Shown: piece by piece, positions 22,201 to 29,773 of the stretch | How the letters are laid out: each line of letters starts with the position of its first letter | Numbering within the stretch: the stretch's first letter is position 1 | NCBI GenBank assembly: GCA_023451375.1 | Contig: JAEXZS010000032.1 | Coordinates: 1-63,865, forward strand | Source: Pseudomonadota bacterium | GTDB taxonomy: Bacteria > Pseudomonadota > Alphaproteobacteria > Caulobacterales > Caulobacteraceae | Direction of reading: 5' to 3' | DNA length: 63,865 bases | The notes under the pieces: model-generated | What the model was told of the DNA's origin: nothing | What the model saw: only the letters and a program-made list of their open reading frames with translations | Database searches by the model: none | Position numbers and translations under genes: made by a program

Positions 22201-22561
22201 GATAGGCCAGGATGTCGGGCGTAGCGTCGTTGAACCGCAGCCGCGCCCCCAGGATCAGCTTGAAGGCCTTGGCTCGCGCCTTGACGTCCTCGCGGTCGAT
22301 GTGGGCGAAGGCGGGGTCCTCGACCCAGACATGCTCGCCCGGACCTCCCCCTTCGCGCTGCTTCTCCGGCGCCCAGCCTTCCTCGCGGAAGTCCCTCAGC
22401 GCGCTCCAGGCCCGCACCACCCCGGCCAGGGTGTTGCGATCCGCCAGGCCCAGGCCCGTATGGCCGCGCAAAATGGCCGTCAGGACCAGTTCCTTCGGAT
22501 GCGACGCCCCTTCCAGGAAGGAGAAGTTGCTGCGCGCCGCCAGCTCGGCGTAGGCGGTCAT
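19211..22561 (-). CDS. dnaE2: Error-prone DNA polymerase DnaE2 (ImuC)
   Basis: Alpha-type C-family polymerase that performs translesion synthesis with ImuA and ImuB. It has 1,116 residues. The PHP domain is N-terminal but degenerate: the usual first metal His is replaced in ELAARSNFSFL. The polymerase active-site motif PDIDVDFEHAR is at about residue 410. The frame stays open upstream to 22708, but the ATG at 22561 overlaps the imuB stop as ATGA and begins MTAYAELAARS, the family start. It is the third gene of the LexA-controlled operon. Confidence 0.95.
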   Translation of the reverse strand: MTAYAELAARSNFSFLEGASHPKELVLTAILRGHTGLGLADRNTLAGVVRAWSALRDFREEGWAPEKQREGGGPGEHVWVEDPAFAHIDREDVKARAKAFKLILGARLRFNDATPDILAYPEDRRGWARLCRLLTLGNRRAKKGQCEIGLPDLLRAPEGLLLIVMPPRRLDELEAVMRQVNEAAPGAAWMAATMLRAGDDRRRLARLKAISARTMTPLLAVNDVLYHDAEQRDLQDVLTCIREGETLETAGRRLEENAERHLKPPEEMTRLFVDAPEAVAETQNLLARVAFDLGALKYNYPEEPIPPGKTPQGWLEYLVERNLGQKYPDGAPDHVRATLATELTFIGERGLAPYFLTIHDIVRVARDKGILCQGRGSAANSAVCYVLGITAVDPGKHDMLFERFLSTARDEPPDIDVDFEHARREEIIQDIYARYGRERAGIAATVIRYRPRSAIREVGKVMGLTDDVTARLAGSQWGSFGSDIPDRHLEQAGLDVGNPTVIQAVVMTRRLLQFPRHLSQHVGGFVLTRDRLDEIVPIGNAAMPDRTFIEWDKDDIDALGLMKVDVLALGMLTCIAKAFDLMRQHELDDLELDTVPDERPEVYQMLQEGRSIGVFQVESRAQINMLPRLKPRTFYDLAIQVAIVRPGPIQGNMVHPYLRRRMGLEDHLYPEPAPPNPKNELKSILEKTLGVPLFQEQAMRIAMEAAKFTPVQASALRKSMGTFRGDGDLAKYETLMVGTMIERGYDPDFARNCFEQIKGFGSYGFPESHAVSFAKLVYISAWIKCHHPAVFACALLNSQPMGFYAPAQLVRDAQESPQKVEVRAIDVNHSVWDNRLEPGERGLALRLGFRQIDGFREEWARKLAEARGGGFGDVEEMARRTGLEAAAMRRLADADAFRSIGLDRREGLWAVRRLPDDAPLPLFQAARARELGVEAPANLPLMPLKEHIATDYQTTRLSLKGHPMQILRPVFRSEGVLSAAEVQAQKHGRLVRAAGVVLVRQRPGTGNAIFVTMEDETGVVNALLWARLFETFRREVMAARLMEVEGTVEKSVEGVLHVMVRRVFDRSAELARLSEDYDLQVQLSQADVVKYPQAPRSPTGRHPRDVRILPGSRDFH

Positions 22562-24123
22562 GCGAAGACGCCGTGCAGGAACCAGCGGGGGGCCGGATCC
22601 TCTCCGTAGAAGCCGGAACGAAACAGCCAGAAGCGGCGCCCCTCCTGGTCCTCGACCCGGTAATAGTCGCGCGTCGGCTCCAGCGGAGTTTCCAGCCGCC
22701 GCCACCATTCGGGGGCGATGCGTTCGGGACCTTCGACCCGGACAAGACGATGGTCCACGCGCCGCCAGATGAAGCGATTGGGTGGATGATCGGGAACCTC
22801 GGCCGTGGCCAGCACCGGCTGGGGCGGATTGAACATCTGCAGCGGCCGCAGCGGCGGGTCGGCCGGGTCCGGCTCGGGCCAGGCGGCCTCGGTGTTCGCC
22901 GGCAGGGCGGCGGGCGTCAGCCGGACGGCGCGTTCGGGCCGGTGTGACTCCACCGGCTCGAACCGGCTGACGGCCTGCGGCCCAAGGCGCGCGGTCAGTC
23001 GATCGACCAGCCGGCCCAAGTCTTCCGCGCCCGGCGGGGTCCGCTCGAAGCCGCGCTGGCGGGAGGCCAGGCGATCGGCGACCGGCACGGACAGGCGCAA
23101 CTGGTCGAAGCCGAAGCCGGGATCCAGCGGCCGCGCCAGCGCCGCCAGCCGTTCCTTGAACAAACGCCGCACGCCGGCCGCGTCGCGGCTGGGCCGCCCG
23201 GTGCGGACCGTGATGCGCCGCACCTCCCCGTCCACGCGGAAGAAGGCCGCCTGGAACGCTCGGCCGCCCTGGCCGCGCTGGTCCAGCCGGTCCATGGCCT
23301 CGACCAGCAGATCGCCGATCACCGCCTCGATGTCGCTCGTCTCCGTGATCGGCTCGACCAGCACACGATCGACCGAGACGACCGGGACGGGCCGTTCGGG
23401 CCGGATGCGCACGTCCTCGCGGCCCAGCACCCGGTTCAGCCGCGTCGCCGCCGCGGCGCCGAACCGGGCGGCGATCGGCGCGGTCGGCCGGTCGTCCAGC
23501 TGCGCCAGGGTCTTCAGCCCCGCGCGGGACAGGGCCTGGGTCTCCTTGTCCGAGAGCTCCAGCGCCGCCACCGGCAGGCGACGCAGCGCCGCCCGCTGTC
23601 CTTCGCCCGCATGGATCCCGCCTCCACCGAACCGCGCCAGCGCTCGCGCCGCCTCCGGCGCGCCGGCCATCGCCGTGCGGACGGCCAGGCCGATCCCGCG
23701 CGCGCGCGTCTCGACCGCCTCGACCAGGCCCGCCTCGCCGCCGAACAGGTGGGCGCAGCCGGTCACGTCCAGCGTCAGGCCGTCGGACCCGTCCGTCGTC
23801 GCCATCGGGGTGAAGCGGCCGAAGTCCAGCAGCACCCGCTTCAGCAGCGCCGCGTCCGCCTCGGGCCGGTGCGCGACCACGCGGATGTCCGGCGCCCGCG
23901 CCCGGGCGTCGGCCAGGGTCATGCCGGGCGAAAGTCCCAGCCCCAGCGCCCGCGGGTCGACCGCCGCTAGCCGCAGCGCGCCCTTGACCTTCTCGACCAG
24001 GACGGTCGCGGCCTCAGCCGAAGCGTCGGACCGCCGCTCCTCCCGCCTCAGCCGATCGGTCGGCAGGAACGGAAACCACACCGCCAGATACCGCCGGCCG
24101 TTCGAGCCGTTCCTGTCCGCCAT
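22558..24123 (-). CDS. imuB: ImuB, Y-family polymerase-like mutasome hub
   Basis: A Y-family-like protein without a working catalytic triad; it links DnaE2, ImuA and the sliding clamp. Family features are RRYLAVWFPFLPTDRL at the N-terminus, LDVTGCAHLFGGE in the palm, and the C-terminal FWLFRSGFYGEDPAPRWFLHGVF. I chose the ATG at 24123 (MADRNGSNGRRYL); an ATG at 24144 is also in frame. Either way the gene overlaps the end of imuA by 110-131 bp, in another frame. Confidence 0.93.
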   Translation of the reverse strand: MADRNGSNGRRYLAVWFPFLPTDRLRREERRSDASAEAATVLVEKVKGALRLAAVDPRALGLGLSPGMTLADARARAPDIRVVAHRPEADAALLKRVLLDFGRFTPMATTDGSDGLTLDVTGCAHLFGGEAGLVEAVETRARGIGLAVRTAMAGAPEAARALARFGGGGIHAGEGQRAALRRLPVAALELSDKETQALSRAGLKTLAQLDDRPTAPIAARFGAAAATRLNRVLGREDVRIRPERPVPVVSVDRVLVEPITETSDIEAVIGDLLVEAMDRLDQRGQGGRAFQAAFFRVDGEVRRITVRTGRPSRDAAGVRRLFKERLAALARPLDPGFGFDQLRLSVPVADRLASRQRGFERTPPGAEDLGRLVDRLTARLGPQAVSRFEPVESHRPERAVRLTPAALPANTEAAWPEPDPADPPLRPLQMFNPPQPVLATAEVPDHPPNRFIWRRVDHRLVRVEGPERIAPEWWRRLETPLEPTRDYYRVEDQEGRRFWLFRSGFYGEDPAPRWFLHGVFA

Positions 24124-24820
24124 TCTGGAAGACTGCGCGCTCACGATTCCACTCCATGATCCAGGATCTCGGCTGTGCGCCCAGCCGATGCCGCAACAGT
24201 TCGACCTCTAAGGTCGGATGGCCGGGCGCCTCGGCCTCCAGCGCCCGCGACAGGGCCGCCTTCACCCGCCACCGGCTCTCGGCCGCGCTGGGCTGGGGCT
24301 GGGCCGCCAGGCGCACCAGGATCGCCGTCGCCCGTCCCTGCCCCGCCGCCAGCGACAGCCGCCGGCTGGCCGTCAGGCTCATCGCCTTCGCCTCGCCCCA
24401 CGCCGTCAGCAGCACCGCCCCGACCGCGCCGCAGGCCAACGCCTCCTCCCCCGCCGCCAGCAAGTCCTTCATCTCCCTGACCCGCACCAGCACCACCCGA
24501 TCGGGATCCAGTCCCAGCTCGCGCAGCCCCGGCCCATGGATATGGCCCGTCTCCAGCCCCGCCATCGCCTGCACGCCCCACACCAGCGCCTTGTCCGGCG
24601 TCGCGCGTCGCGCCAGCCCCAGGGCGAACCCCAAGGCGGCCGTCGCATCCGACGTCGTCGCCGCATGCACCTCGTGCAGCGCATGGGCCGCCAACCCGCC
24701 CAGATGCCGGTCCGCCGCCTCATGCCCCAAGTCGAAACGCGCGGAATCGACCGGATGGCCGTCGGCCTCCAGCGCCTTGAGGCGTGCGCGCAGGGCGTGG
24801 ATGTCGCGGTCGGGCCGCAA
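24014..24820 (-). CDS. imuA: ImuA, RecA-like mutasome protein
   Basis: First gene of the imuA-imuB-dnaE2 damage-tolerance operon; ImuA is a RecA-fold inhibitor/partner protein. The frame is open to 24871, but that region contains the promoter and LexA box. The real start is very likely the TTG at 24820, with AAGGAG 7 nt upstream, giving 268 residues. It has weak Walker-like and RecA-like features (GLETGHIHGPGLRELGLDPD, VGAVLLTAWGEAK) and ends in the typical SWIMEWNRE stretch. Its 3' end overlaps imuB. Confidence 0.88.
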   Translation of the reverse strand: MRPDRDIHALRARLKALEADGHPVDSARFDLGHEAADRHLGGLAAHALHEVHAATTSDATAALGFALGLARRATPDKALVWGVQAMAGLETGHIHGPGLRELGLDPDRVVLVRVREMKDLLAAGEEALACGAVGAVLLTAWGEAKAMSLTASRRLSLAAGQGRATAILVRLAAQPQPSAAESRWRVKAALSRALEAEAPGHPTLEVELLRHRLGAQPRSWIMEWNRERAVFQNGGQERLERPAVSGGVVSVPADRSAEAGGAAVRRFG

Positions 24821-24824
24821 GTCA

Positions 24825-24839
24825 GTTCTCCTTTTGTTC
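24825..24839 (-). promoter_or_regulatory. LexA (SOS) box of the imuA-imuB-dnaE2 operon
   Basis: On the plus strand the sequence is GTTCTCCTTTTGTTC, an exact match to the alphaproteobacterial LexA site GTTC-N7-GTTC. It overlaps the Shine-Dalgarno AAGGAG and lies just upstream of the TTG start of imuA. A TTGACT hexamer at 24871-24866 and TATAAG/CATATA around 24839-24846 are possible promoter elements, though their spacing (19-21) is long. Confidence 0.88.
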
Positions 24840-24929
24840 TTATATGCCGCCTTTCCAACCCGGGGAGTCAAGCCGCGTTCCAGCTTGACCCTAGGAATTC
24901 ATTCCGCCGCCCCGGCATCCCTTGAATAC

Positions 24930-24957
24930 TTGACTTTTCCGCAGGGACTTCTATATG
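24930..24957 (+). promoter_or_regulatory. Sigma-70-type promoter of the DEAD-box helicase gene
   Basis: TTGACT at 24930-24935 and TATATG at 24952-24957, separated by 16 nt. This predicts a transcript start near 24965 and a leader of about 97 nt before the ATG at 25062. Long leaders are common for cold-shock RNA helicases, but I see no clear structure in it. Confidence 0.6.
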
Positions 24958-25061
24958 CGCCCCAGCCTCGGGACAGGTCTGCGATACGCGCCGCCCGCTC
25001 GCCCAAAGAGGGGCGGTTCCGTCGCTTTGACGCACGTAGACGCTTTCTCTCCCAAGGATTC

Positions 25062-26606
25062 ATGACCGAATTTTCCCAACTGGGCCTCTCGCCCACGACC
25101 CTGCAGGCCGTCGCACAGACCGGCTACACCACAGCCACCCCCATTCAGGAGCAGGCCATTCCGGTCGCCTTGGCCGGCCGCGACGTGCTGGGCATCGCCC
25201 AGACCGGCACCGGCAAGACGGCGGCCTTCACCCTGCCGCTGGTGGAGCGCCTGGCCTCGGGCCGCGCCCGGGCCCGCATGCCGCGCGCCATCGTCCTGGC
25301 TCCCACCCGCGAACTGGCCGACCAGGTCGCCGAGAGCTTCGCCAAATACGCCAAGGGCACCAAGCTCAGCTGGGTGCTGCTGATCGGCGGCGTCTCCATG
25401 GGCGATCAGGTGGCGGCGTTGAACAAGGGCGTCGATGTCCTGATCGCCACGCCGGGCCGACTGCTCGACCTGTTCGAACGCGGCAAGATGCTGCTGACGG
25501 GCGTCGAGATCATGGTGGTCGACGAGGCAGACCGCATGCTCGACATGGGCTTCATCCCCGACATCGAGCGCATCTTCAAACTGACGCCGCCGCGCCGCCA
25601 GACCCTGTTCTTCTCGGCCACCATGCCGCCGGAGATCACGCGCCTGACGACCGCCTTCCTCAAGGATCCCACCCGGATCGAGGCCTCGCGTCCCGCCATG
25701 ACGGCCGACACCATCACCCAGTACGTCGTCCGCATCCCCAGCTCGGACCCCAAGGCCAAGCGCACGGCCCTGCGCGCCCTGGTCGGCCGCGAGGACGTCA
25801 AGAACGGCATCGTCTTCTGCAACCGCAAGTCGGAAGTCGACATCGTCGCCAAGTCGCTCAAGGCCCACGGCTTCGACGCGGCGCCGATCCACGGCGACCT
25901 GGACCAGTCGCACCGTATGAAGACCCTGGCGGACTTCCGCTCGGGCGCGCTGAAGATCCTGGTGGCTTCCGACGTCGCCGCGCGCGGCCTGGACATTCCT
26001 GACGTCAGCCACGTGTTCAACTACGATGTCTCGCACCACGCCGACGACTACGTCCACCGCATCGGCCGCACCGGCCGGGCGGGCAAGCTGGGCCAGGCCT
26101 TCATGATCGTCACCCCCGCCGACGACAAGTCGCTGGATAAGGTGCTGAAGCTCATCAAGAAGGACCCCGTCGAACTGACGCTGGACGGCATCGACTTCAC
26201 CGCCATCAAGGACGCGCCGCGCCGCGACGACGACAAGCGTTCGGGCCGCGGCCGCGAACGCGGGGGCGTCCGTAGCCGCTCGCGATCGACGGAACCGGTC
26301 GAGACGGCCGAAGCCACGCCGGCCGTCGCCGCCCCCGAAGTCGCGGCCGAGGCTCCGCCCCGTACCCGCAGCCGTCGCAAGACGCGCACAGACGTGGTCG
26401 AAACCGTGGTTTCCGAGCCGACGGACGTGGTCGAGGTCGTGGAAACGCCCCGCGCCTCCCCGCCGGAACAGGAGCCGCAACTGCTCCAGTCCGATCGCCG
26501 CGGCGAGCGCAAGTCGACGCGTGAAGAACCCCAGCGCCAGGGTTCGCGCGGCTTCGGCGACGACATCCCGGCCTTCCTGCGTCGCCCGGTGGTCATTCCG
26601 GCCTGA
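25062..26606 (+). CDS. DEAD-box RNA helicase, RhlE-like
   Basis: ATP-dependent RNA helicase of 514 residues. All core motifs are present: Q-motif region (YTTATPIQEQAIP), AQTGTGKT (motif I), PTRELA, VDEADRMLDMGF (DEAD), FSATMP (SAT) and HRIGRTGR (motif VI). The C-terminal ~130 residues are a low-complexity Arg/Glu/Val-rich extension, which in RhlE proteins helps bind RNA. The frame is open far upstream, but AAGGATTC precedes the ATG at 25062, the natural start. It diverges from the imu operon. Confidence 0.95.
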   Translation: MTEFSQLGLSPTTLQAVAQTGYTTATPIQEQAIPVALAGRDVLGIAQTGTGKTAAFTLPLVERLASGRARARMPRAIVLAPTRELADQVAESFAKYAKGTKLSWVLLIGGVSMGDQVAALNKGVDVLIATPGRLLDLFERGKMLLTGVEIMVVDEADRMLDMGFIPDIERIFKLTPPRRQTLFFSATMPPEITRLTTAFLKDPTRIEASRPAMTADTITQYVVRIPSSDPKAKRTALRALVGREDVKNGIVFCNRKSEVDIVAKSLKAHGFDAAPIHGDLDQSHRMKTLADFRSGALKILVASDVAARGLDIPDVSHVFNYDVSHHADDYVHRIGRTGRAGKLGQAFMIVTPADDKSLDKVLKLIKKDPVELTLDGIDFTAIKDAPRRDDDKRSGRGRERGGVRSRSRSTEPVETAEATPAVAAPEVAAEAPPRTRSRRKTRTDVVETVVSEPTDVVEVVETPRASPPEQEPQLLQSDRRGERKSTREEPQRQGSRGFGDDIPAFLRRPVVIPA

Positions 26607-26689
26607 GGACGCCTTAACCCGCCATTACGGAACATCCCCTATTGTTTCCATGACACAGACCCCCAGAACGGGGGCTGCGGGGGAAGGCG

Positions 26690-27736
26690 ATGTCGATGAC
26701 GGTTGATACGGCGGTTCGGGGTCCCGAGGCCTATGCCCTGGCCCGCAAGGTCATCGCCGACATGGAGACGGCCGGCGTATGGCCCACGCCGCTGAACTTC
26801 GAGATCTGGCTGCACTACCTCGGAGACCCCGACGGTCCGCTCGGGCACGAGATCCGGCGACTGCTGGCCGACAAGGTCGGCATCTCGGACGAGACGTCGG
26901 AGATGCTGGCGGCGGAGTTCCTGCCGCGGGGCCGCCTGTCGGAGGAGATCCGCGACGCCGGCGCCGTTCTGGACCGCGAACTGGCCACCGTCGCCGAGGC
27001 CATCGCCCGCGCCCACAAGACCCAGGCCGACTACGGCCACGCCCTGGCGGGCGCCGCCCAGGTCATGGACGCCGGCCCCGACGGCGCCTCGCTGAAGACC
27101 CTCGTCAGCGGATTGTCGACGGCCACCCGCCGCGTCCGACGCGAGACCGGCATCCTCGAGAAGCGGCTGGAGGCGTCCAACAGGGAGGTCGCCCGGCTGC
27201 GCGAGAACCTGGAGCAGGTGCGCCGCGACGCCATGACCGACGCCCTCACCAACCTGGCCAACCGCAAGGCCTTCGACGAGCGGCTCGCCGCGAGCTGCGA
27301 CGAGCAGGGCGCCGCGCTGTGCCTGGCCCTGCTGGATATCGACCATTTCAAGCGCTTCAACGACACCTGGGGCCACCAGACCGGCGACCAGGTCCTGCGC
27401 TATGTCTCGACGGTTCTGGCGCGCACCTGCGGCGAGCGTCGCTTCGCCGCCCGCTTCGGCGGCGAGGAATTCGCCATCATCTTTCCCGGCGAGACCACGG
27501 CCATGGTCATGGCCGCCCTCGAAGGCATTCGGCAGGAAGTCGGCTCACGCTCCCTGCGGCGCCGTTCGACCAATGAGGAGCTGGGCGCGGTGACCATTTC
27601 GTCAGGCTTCGCCGAGCGCCTCCCCGGCGAGACGGCGGCGGCGCTGCTGGAACGCGCCGACGCGGCCCTCTACGCCTCGAAGCGGGCCGGCCGCGACCGC
27701 GTCACCGGCGCCCACGCCCTCGATCAGGCCGCCTGA
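26690..27736 (+). CDS. GGDEF diguanylate cyclase without an I-site
   Basis: Makes cyclic di-GMP from two GTP. Residues 1-~130 form an alpha-helical N-terminal domain without a recognised sensor; a coiled-coil linker (about 135-180) follows; then the GGDEF domain with active-site RFGGEEF near residue 257. The RxxD inhibitory site expected five residues upstream is absent (ERRFAARF), so product inhibition through this site is unlikely. GGGGAAGG precedes the ATG. No transmembrane segment is seen, so it is probably cytoplasmic. Confidence 0.92.
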   Translation: MSMTVDTAVRGPEAYALARKVIADMETAGVWPTPLNFEIWLHYLGDPDGPLGHEIRRLLADKVGISDETSEMLAAEFLPRGRLSEEIRDAGAVLDRELATVAEAIARAHKTQADYGHALAGAAQVMDAGPDGASLKTLVSGLSTATRRVRRETGILEKRLEASNREVARLRENLEQVRRDAMTDALTNLANRKAFDERLAASCDEQGAALCLALLDIDHFKRFNDTWGHQTGDQVLRYVSTVLARTCGERRFAARFGGEEFAIIFPGETTAMVMAALEGIRQEVGSRSLRRRSTNEELGAVTISSGFAERLPGETAAALLERADAALYASKRAGRDRVTGAHALDQAA

Positions 27737-27751
27737 CGCTCAGCGCCGTGC

Positions 27752-28141
27752 TCAGGCGTCAGCGGCAGGGATGATCGTCACGCTCTCGCCGCACCCGCAG
27801 GCGTCGGTCTGGTTCGGATTGTTGAAGACGAACTTCGACGACAGCTTCGTCGTCACATAGTCGATTTCCGCACCGATCAGGAACAGCACCGCCTTGGGCT
27901 CGATCAGGATGGTGACGCCCTTGTCTTCGACCACCTCGTCCAGCGGCCCGATCTCTTCGGCGTAGGCGAAGGTGTATTCCTGGCCCGCACAGCCGCCGTT
28001 CTTCACCCCGACCCGCAGGCCGACATAGGGCTTTTCGGCGGTGGCCATGATCTCGCGCACGCGTTCGGCGGCCGCCTCGGTCAGGGTGACCATCTTGGGG
28101 CGCGGACGGCGGGGACGGGCGGTGGTTTGGAGGTCGGTCAT
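27752..28141 (-). CDS. sufA: SufA/HesB-type Fe-S cluster carrier
   Basis: A-type carrier that passes Fe-S clusters from SufBCD to target proteins. The three cluster cysteines are present in NGGCAGQEY and DACGCGE. The start is the ATG at 28141 (MTDLQTTARPR), which overlaps the sufT stop as TGATG. It has a basic N-terminal extension (RPRRPRPK) relative to SufA of E. coli. Last gene of the suf operon and convergent with the diguanylate cyclase gene, 15 bp away. Confidence 0.93.
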   Translation of the reverse strand: MTDLQTTARPRRPRPKMVTLTEAAAERVREIMATAEKPYVGLRVGVKNGGCAGQEYTFAYAEEIGPLDEVVEDKGVTILIEPKAVLFLIGAEIDYVTTKLSSKFVFNNPNQTDACGCGESVTIIPAADA

Positions 28142-28530
28142 CAGAACATGTTCAGGGCCAGCTTGGCCTCGTCGCTCATCTTGGAGGCGTCCCACGGCGG
28201 GTCGAACACCAGATTGGCCCGGGCGCTGCGAACGCCCGGCACCTTCTCCACCGCCGTCTCGACCCAGCCCGGCATCTCGCCGGCCACCGGACAGCCGGGC
28301 GCGGTCAGGGTCATCTCGACCAGGACGTCGCGGTCGTCGGACACGTCGACCTTGTAGATCAGCCCCAGCTCATAGATGTCGACGGGGATTTCGGGGTCAT
28401 AGACCGTCTTCAGCGCTTCGATCAGGTCGTCGGTCAGCTTGTCGAGCTCGCCCTGCGACAGGGCGCTCTTCTGGGGCTCGTCCCAGGCCTCCTGGAAGGC
28501 GTCGCGTTCCTGAATGTTTTCGTTTGTCAT
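28141..28530 (-). CDS. sufT: SufT, MIP18/DUF59 Fe-S maturation protein
   Basis: A 129-residue DUF59 protein aiding Fe-S cluster assembly. The diagnostic stretches are DPEIPVDIYELGLIY, MTLTAPGCPVAGEMPGWV (conserved Cys) and FDPPWD. The N-terminal ~35 residues are an acidic extension. It sits 4 bp after sufS and is coupled to sufA. Confidence 0.93.
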   Translation of the reverse strand: MTNENIQERDAFQEAWDEPQKSALSQGELDKLTDDLIEALKTVYDPEIPVDIYELGLIYKVDVSDDRDVLVEMTLTAPGCPVAGEMPGWVETAVEKVPGVRSARANLVFDPPWDASKMSDEAKLALNMF

Positions 28531-28534
28531 GGGC

Positions 28535-29773
28535 TTACACGAAGAAGTTCCGCGCCTTGATCAGCGCGTCCACGAAGGCGTCCGCATCCTCCATGGTGTT
28601 ATATAGGGCGAAGGAGGCGCGGGTGCTCGACGCGACGCCCATTCTTTTCGCCAGCGGCTCGGCGCAGTGCGTCCCGGCCCGCACGGCGACGCCGTATCGG
28701 TCCATGATCTGGGCCACGTCATGGGCGTGGGCGCCCTCGACGGCGAAGGTCAGGATCGCGCCCTTTCCCTCAGCCTCGCCCAGGATCCGCAGCCAGTTCT
28801 GGCCCCGCAGCCGATCGACGGCGTGCCGATACAGCGCATGCTCGTGCGCCTGCACCGCCGCTCGATCGTATTGGCTCAGCCACTCCAGCGCGACGCCTAA
28901 GGCGATGGCCTCGAGGATCGGCGGCGTGCCCGCCTCGAACCGGTGCGGCGGTGCGGCATAGGTGATCCGCTCCTTCTCGACCACGCCGATCATCTCGCCC
29001 CCGCCCTGATAGGGCGGCAGGGCCTCCAGCGCCCCGGCCTTGCCGTACAGGGCGCCGATGCCGGTGGGGCCGAACAGCTTGTGCCCCGTGAGGACATAGA
29101 AGTCGCAGCCGATCGCCCGCACATCCGGCGTCGCATGCACCGCGCCCTGACACCCGTCGATCAGCACCTGCGCCCCGGCCGCATGGGCCAGGCGGGTGAT
29201 CTCCGCCACCGGATTGATGGTCCCCAGTACGTTCGACATATGGGTGACCGCGACCATCCGCGTCTTCGGCCCCAGCAGGTCGGCGTAGGCCGCCATGTCC
29301 AGCGAGCCGTCGTCCCGAACCGGAATCCACTTCAGCACCGCCCCGCGCCGTTCCCGCAGCAGGTGCCACGGCACGATGTTGGAGTGGTGCTCCATCTCAG
29401 AGACGATGATCTCGTCGCCCGGCTGGATGCTCAGACCTAGCCCATTGGCGACCAGATTGATCGCCTCGGTCCCGCCCTTGGTCCAGACCACCTGGTCCGA
29501 CGTTTCGGCGTTCAGGAACCGCGCCACGACCTCGCGCGCCTTCTCGAAGGCCTCGGTCGCCTCGTTCGACAGGGTGTGCAGACCGCGATGGACGTTGGCG
29601 TAGCCGCCCTCCATCGTCGCGACCATTGCGTCGATCACCGCGCGCGGCTTCTGGGCCGAGGCGGCGTTGTCCAGATAGACCAGCGGCTTGCCGTTCACCG
29701 ACCGCGACAGGATCGGAAACTGCGCCCGCACGGCGTAGGGATCGAAAGCACTCACAACCGAGCCGTCAGCCAT
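28535..29773 (-). CDS. sufS: Cysteine desulfurase SufS
   Basis: PLP enzyme that takes sulfur from cysteine for Fe-S assembly. The PLP lysine is in LTGHKLFGPTG (Lys232) and the persulfide cysteine in RAGTHCAEPLA (Cys370), the group II/SufS arrangement with a short loop. The ATG at 29773 overlaps sufD by 22 bp; a GTG at 29755 would give a 4-bp GTGA overlap and may be the true start. No sufE is seen in the operon. Confidence 0.95.
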   Translation of the reverse strand: MADGSVVSAFDPYAVRAQFPILSRSVNGKPLVYLDNAASAQKPRAVIDAMVATMEGGYANVHRGLHTLSNEATEAFEKAREVVARFLNAETSDQVVWTKGGTEAINLVANGLGLSIQPGDEIIVSEMEHHSNIVPWHLLRERRGAVLKWIPVRDDGSLDMAAYADLLGPKTRMVAVTHMSNVLGTINPVAEITRLAHAAGAQVLIDGCQGAVHATPDVRAIGCDFYVLTGHKLFGPTGIGALYGKAGALEALPPYQGGGEMIGVVEKERITYAAPPHRFEAGTPPILEAIALGVALEWLSQYDRAAVQAHEHALYRHAVDRLRGQNWLRILGEAEGKGAILTFAVEGAHAHDVAQIMDRYGVAVRAGTHCAEPLAKRMGVASSTRASFALYNTMEDADAFVDALIKARNFFV

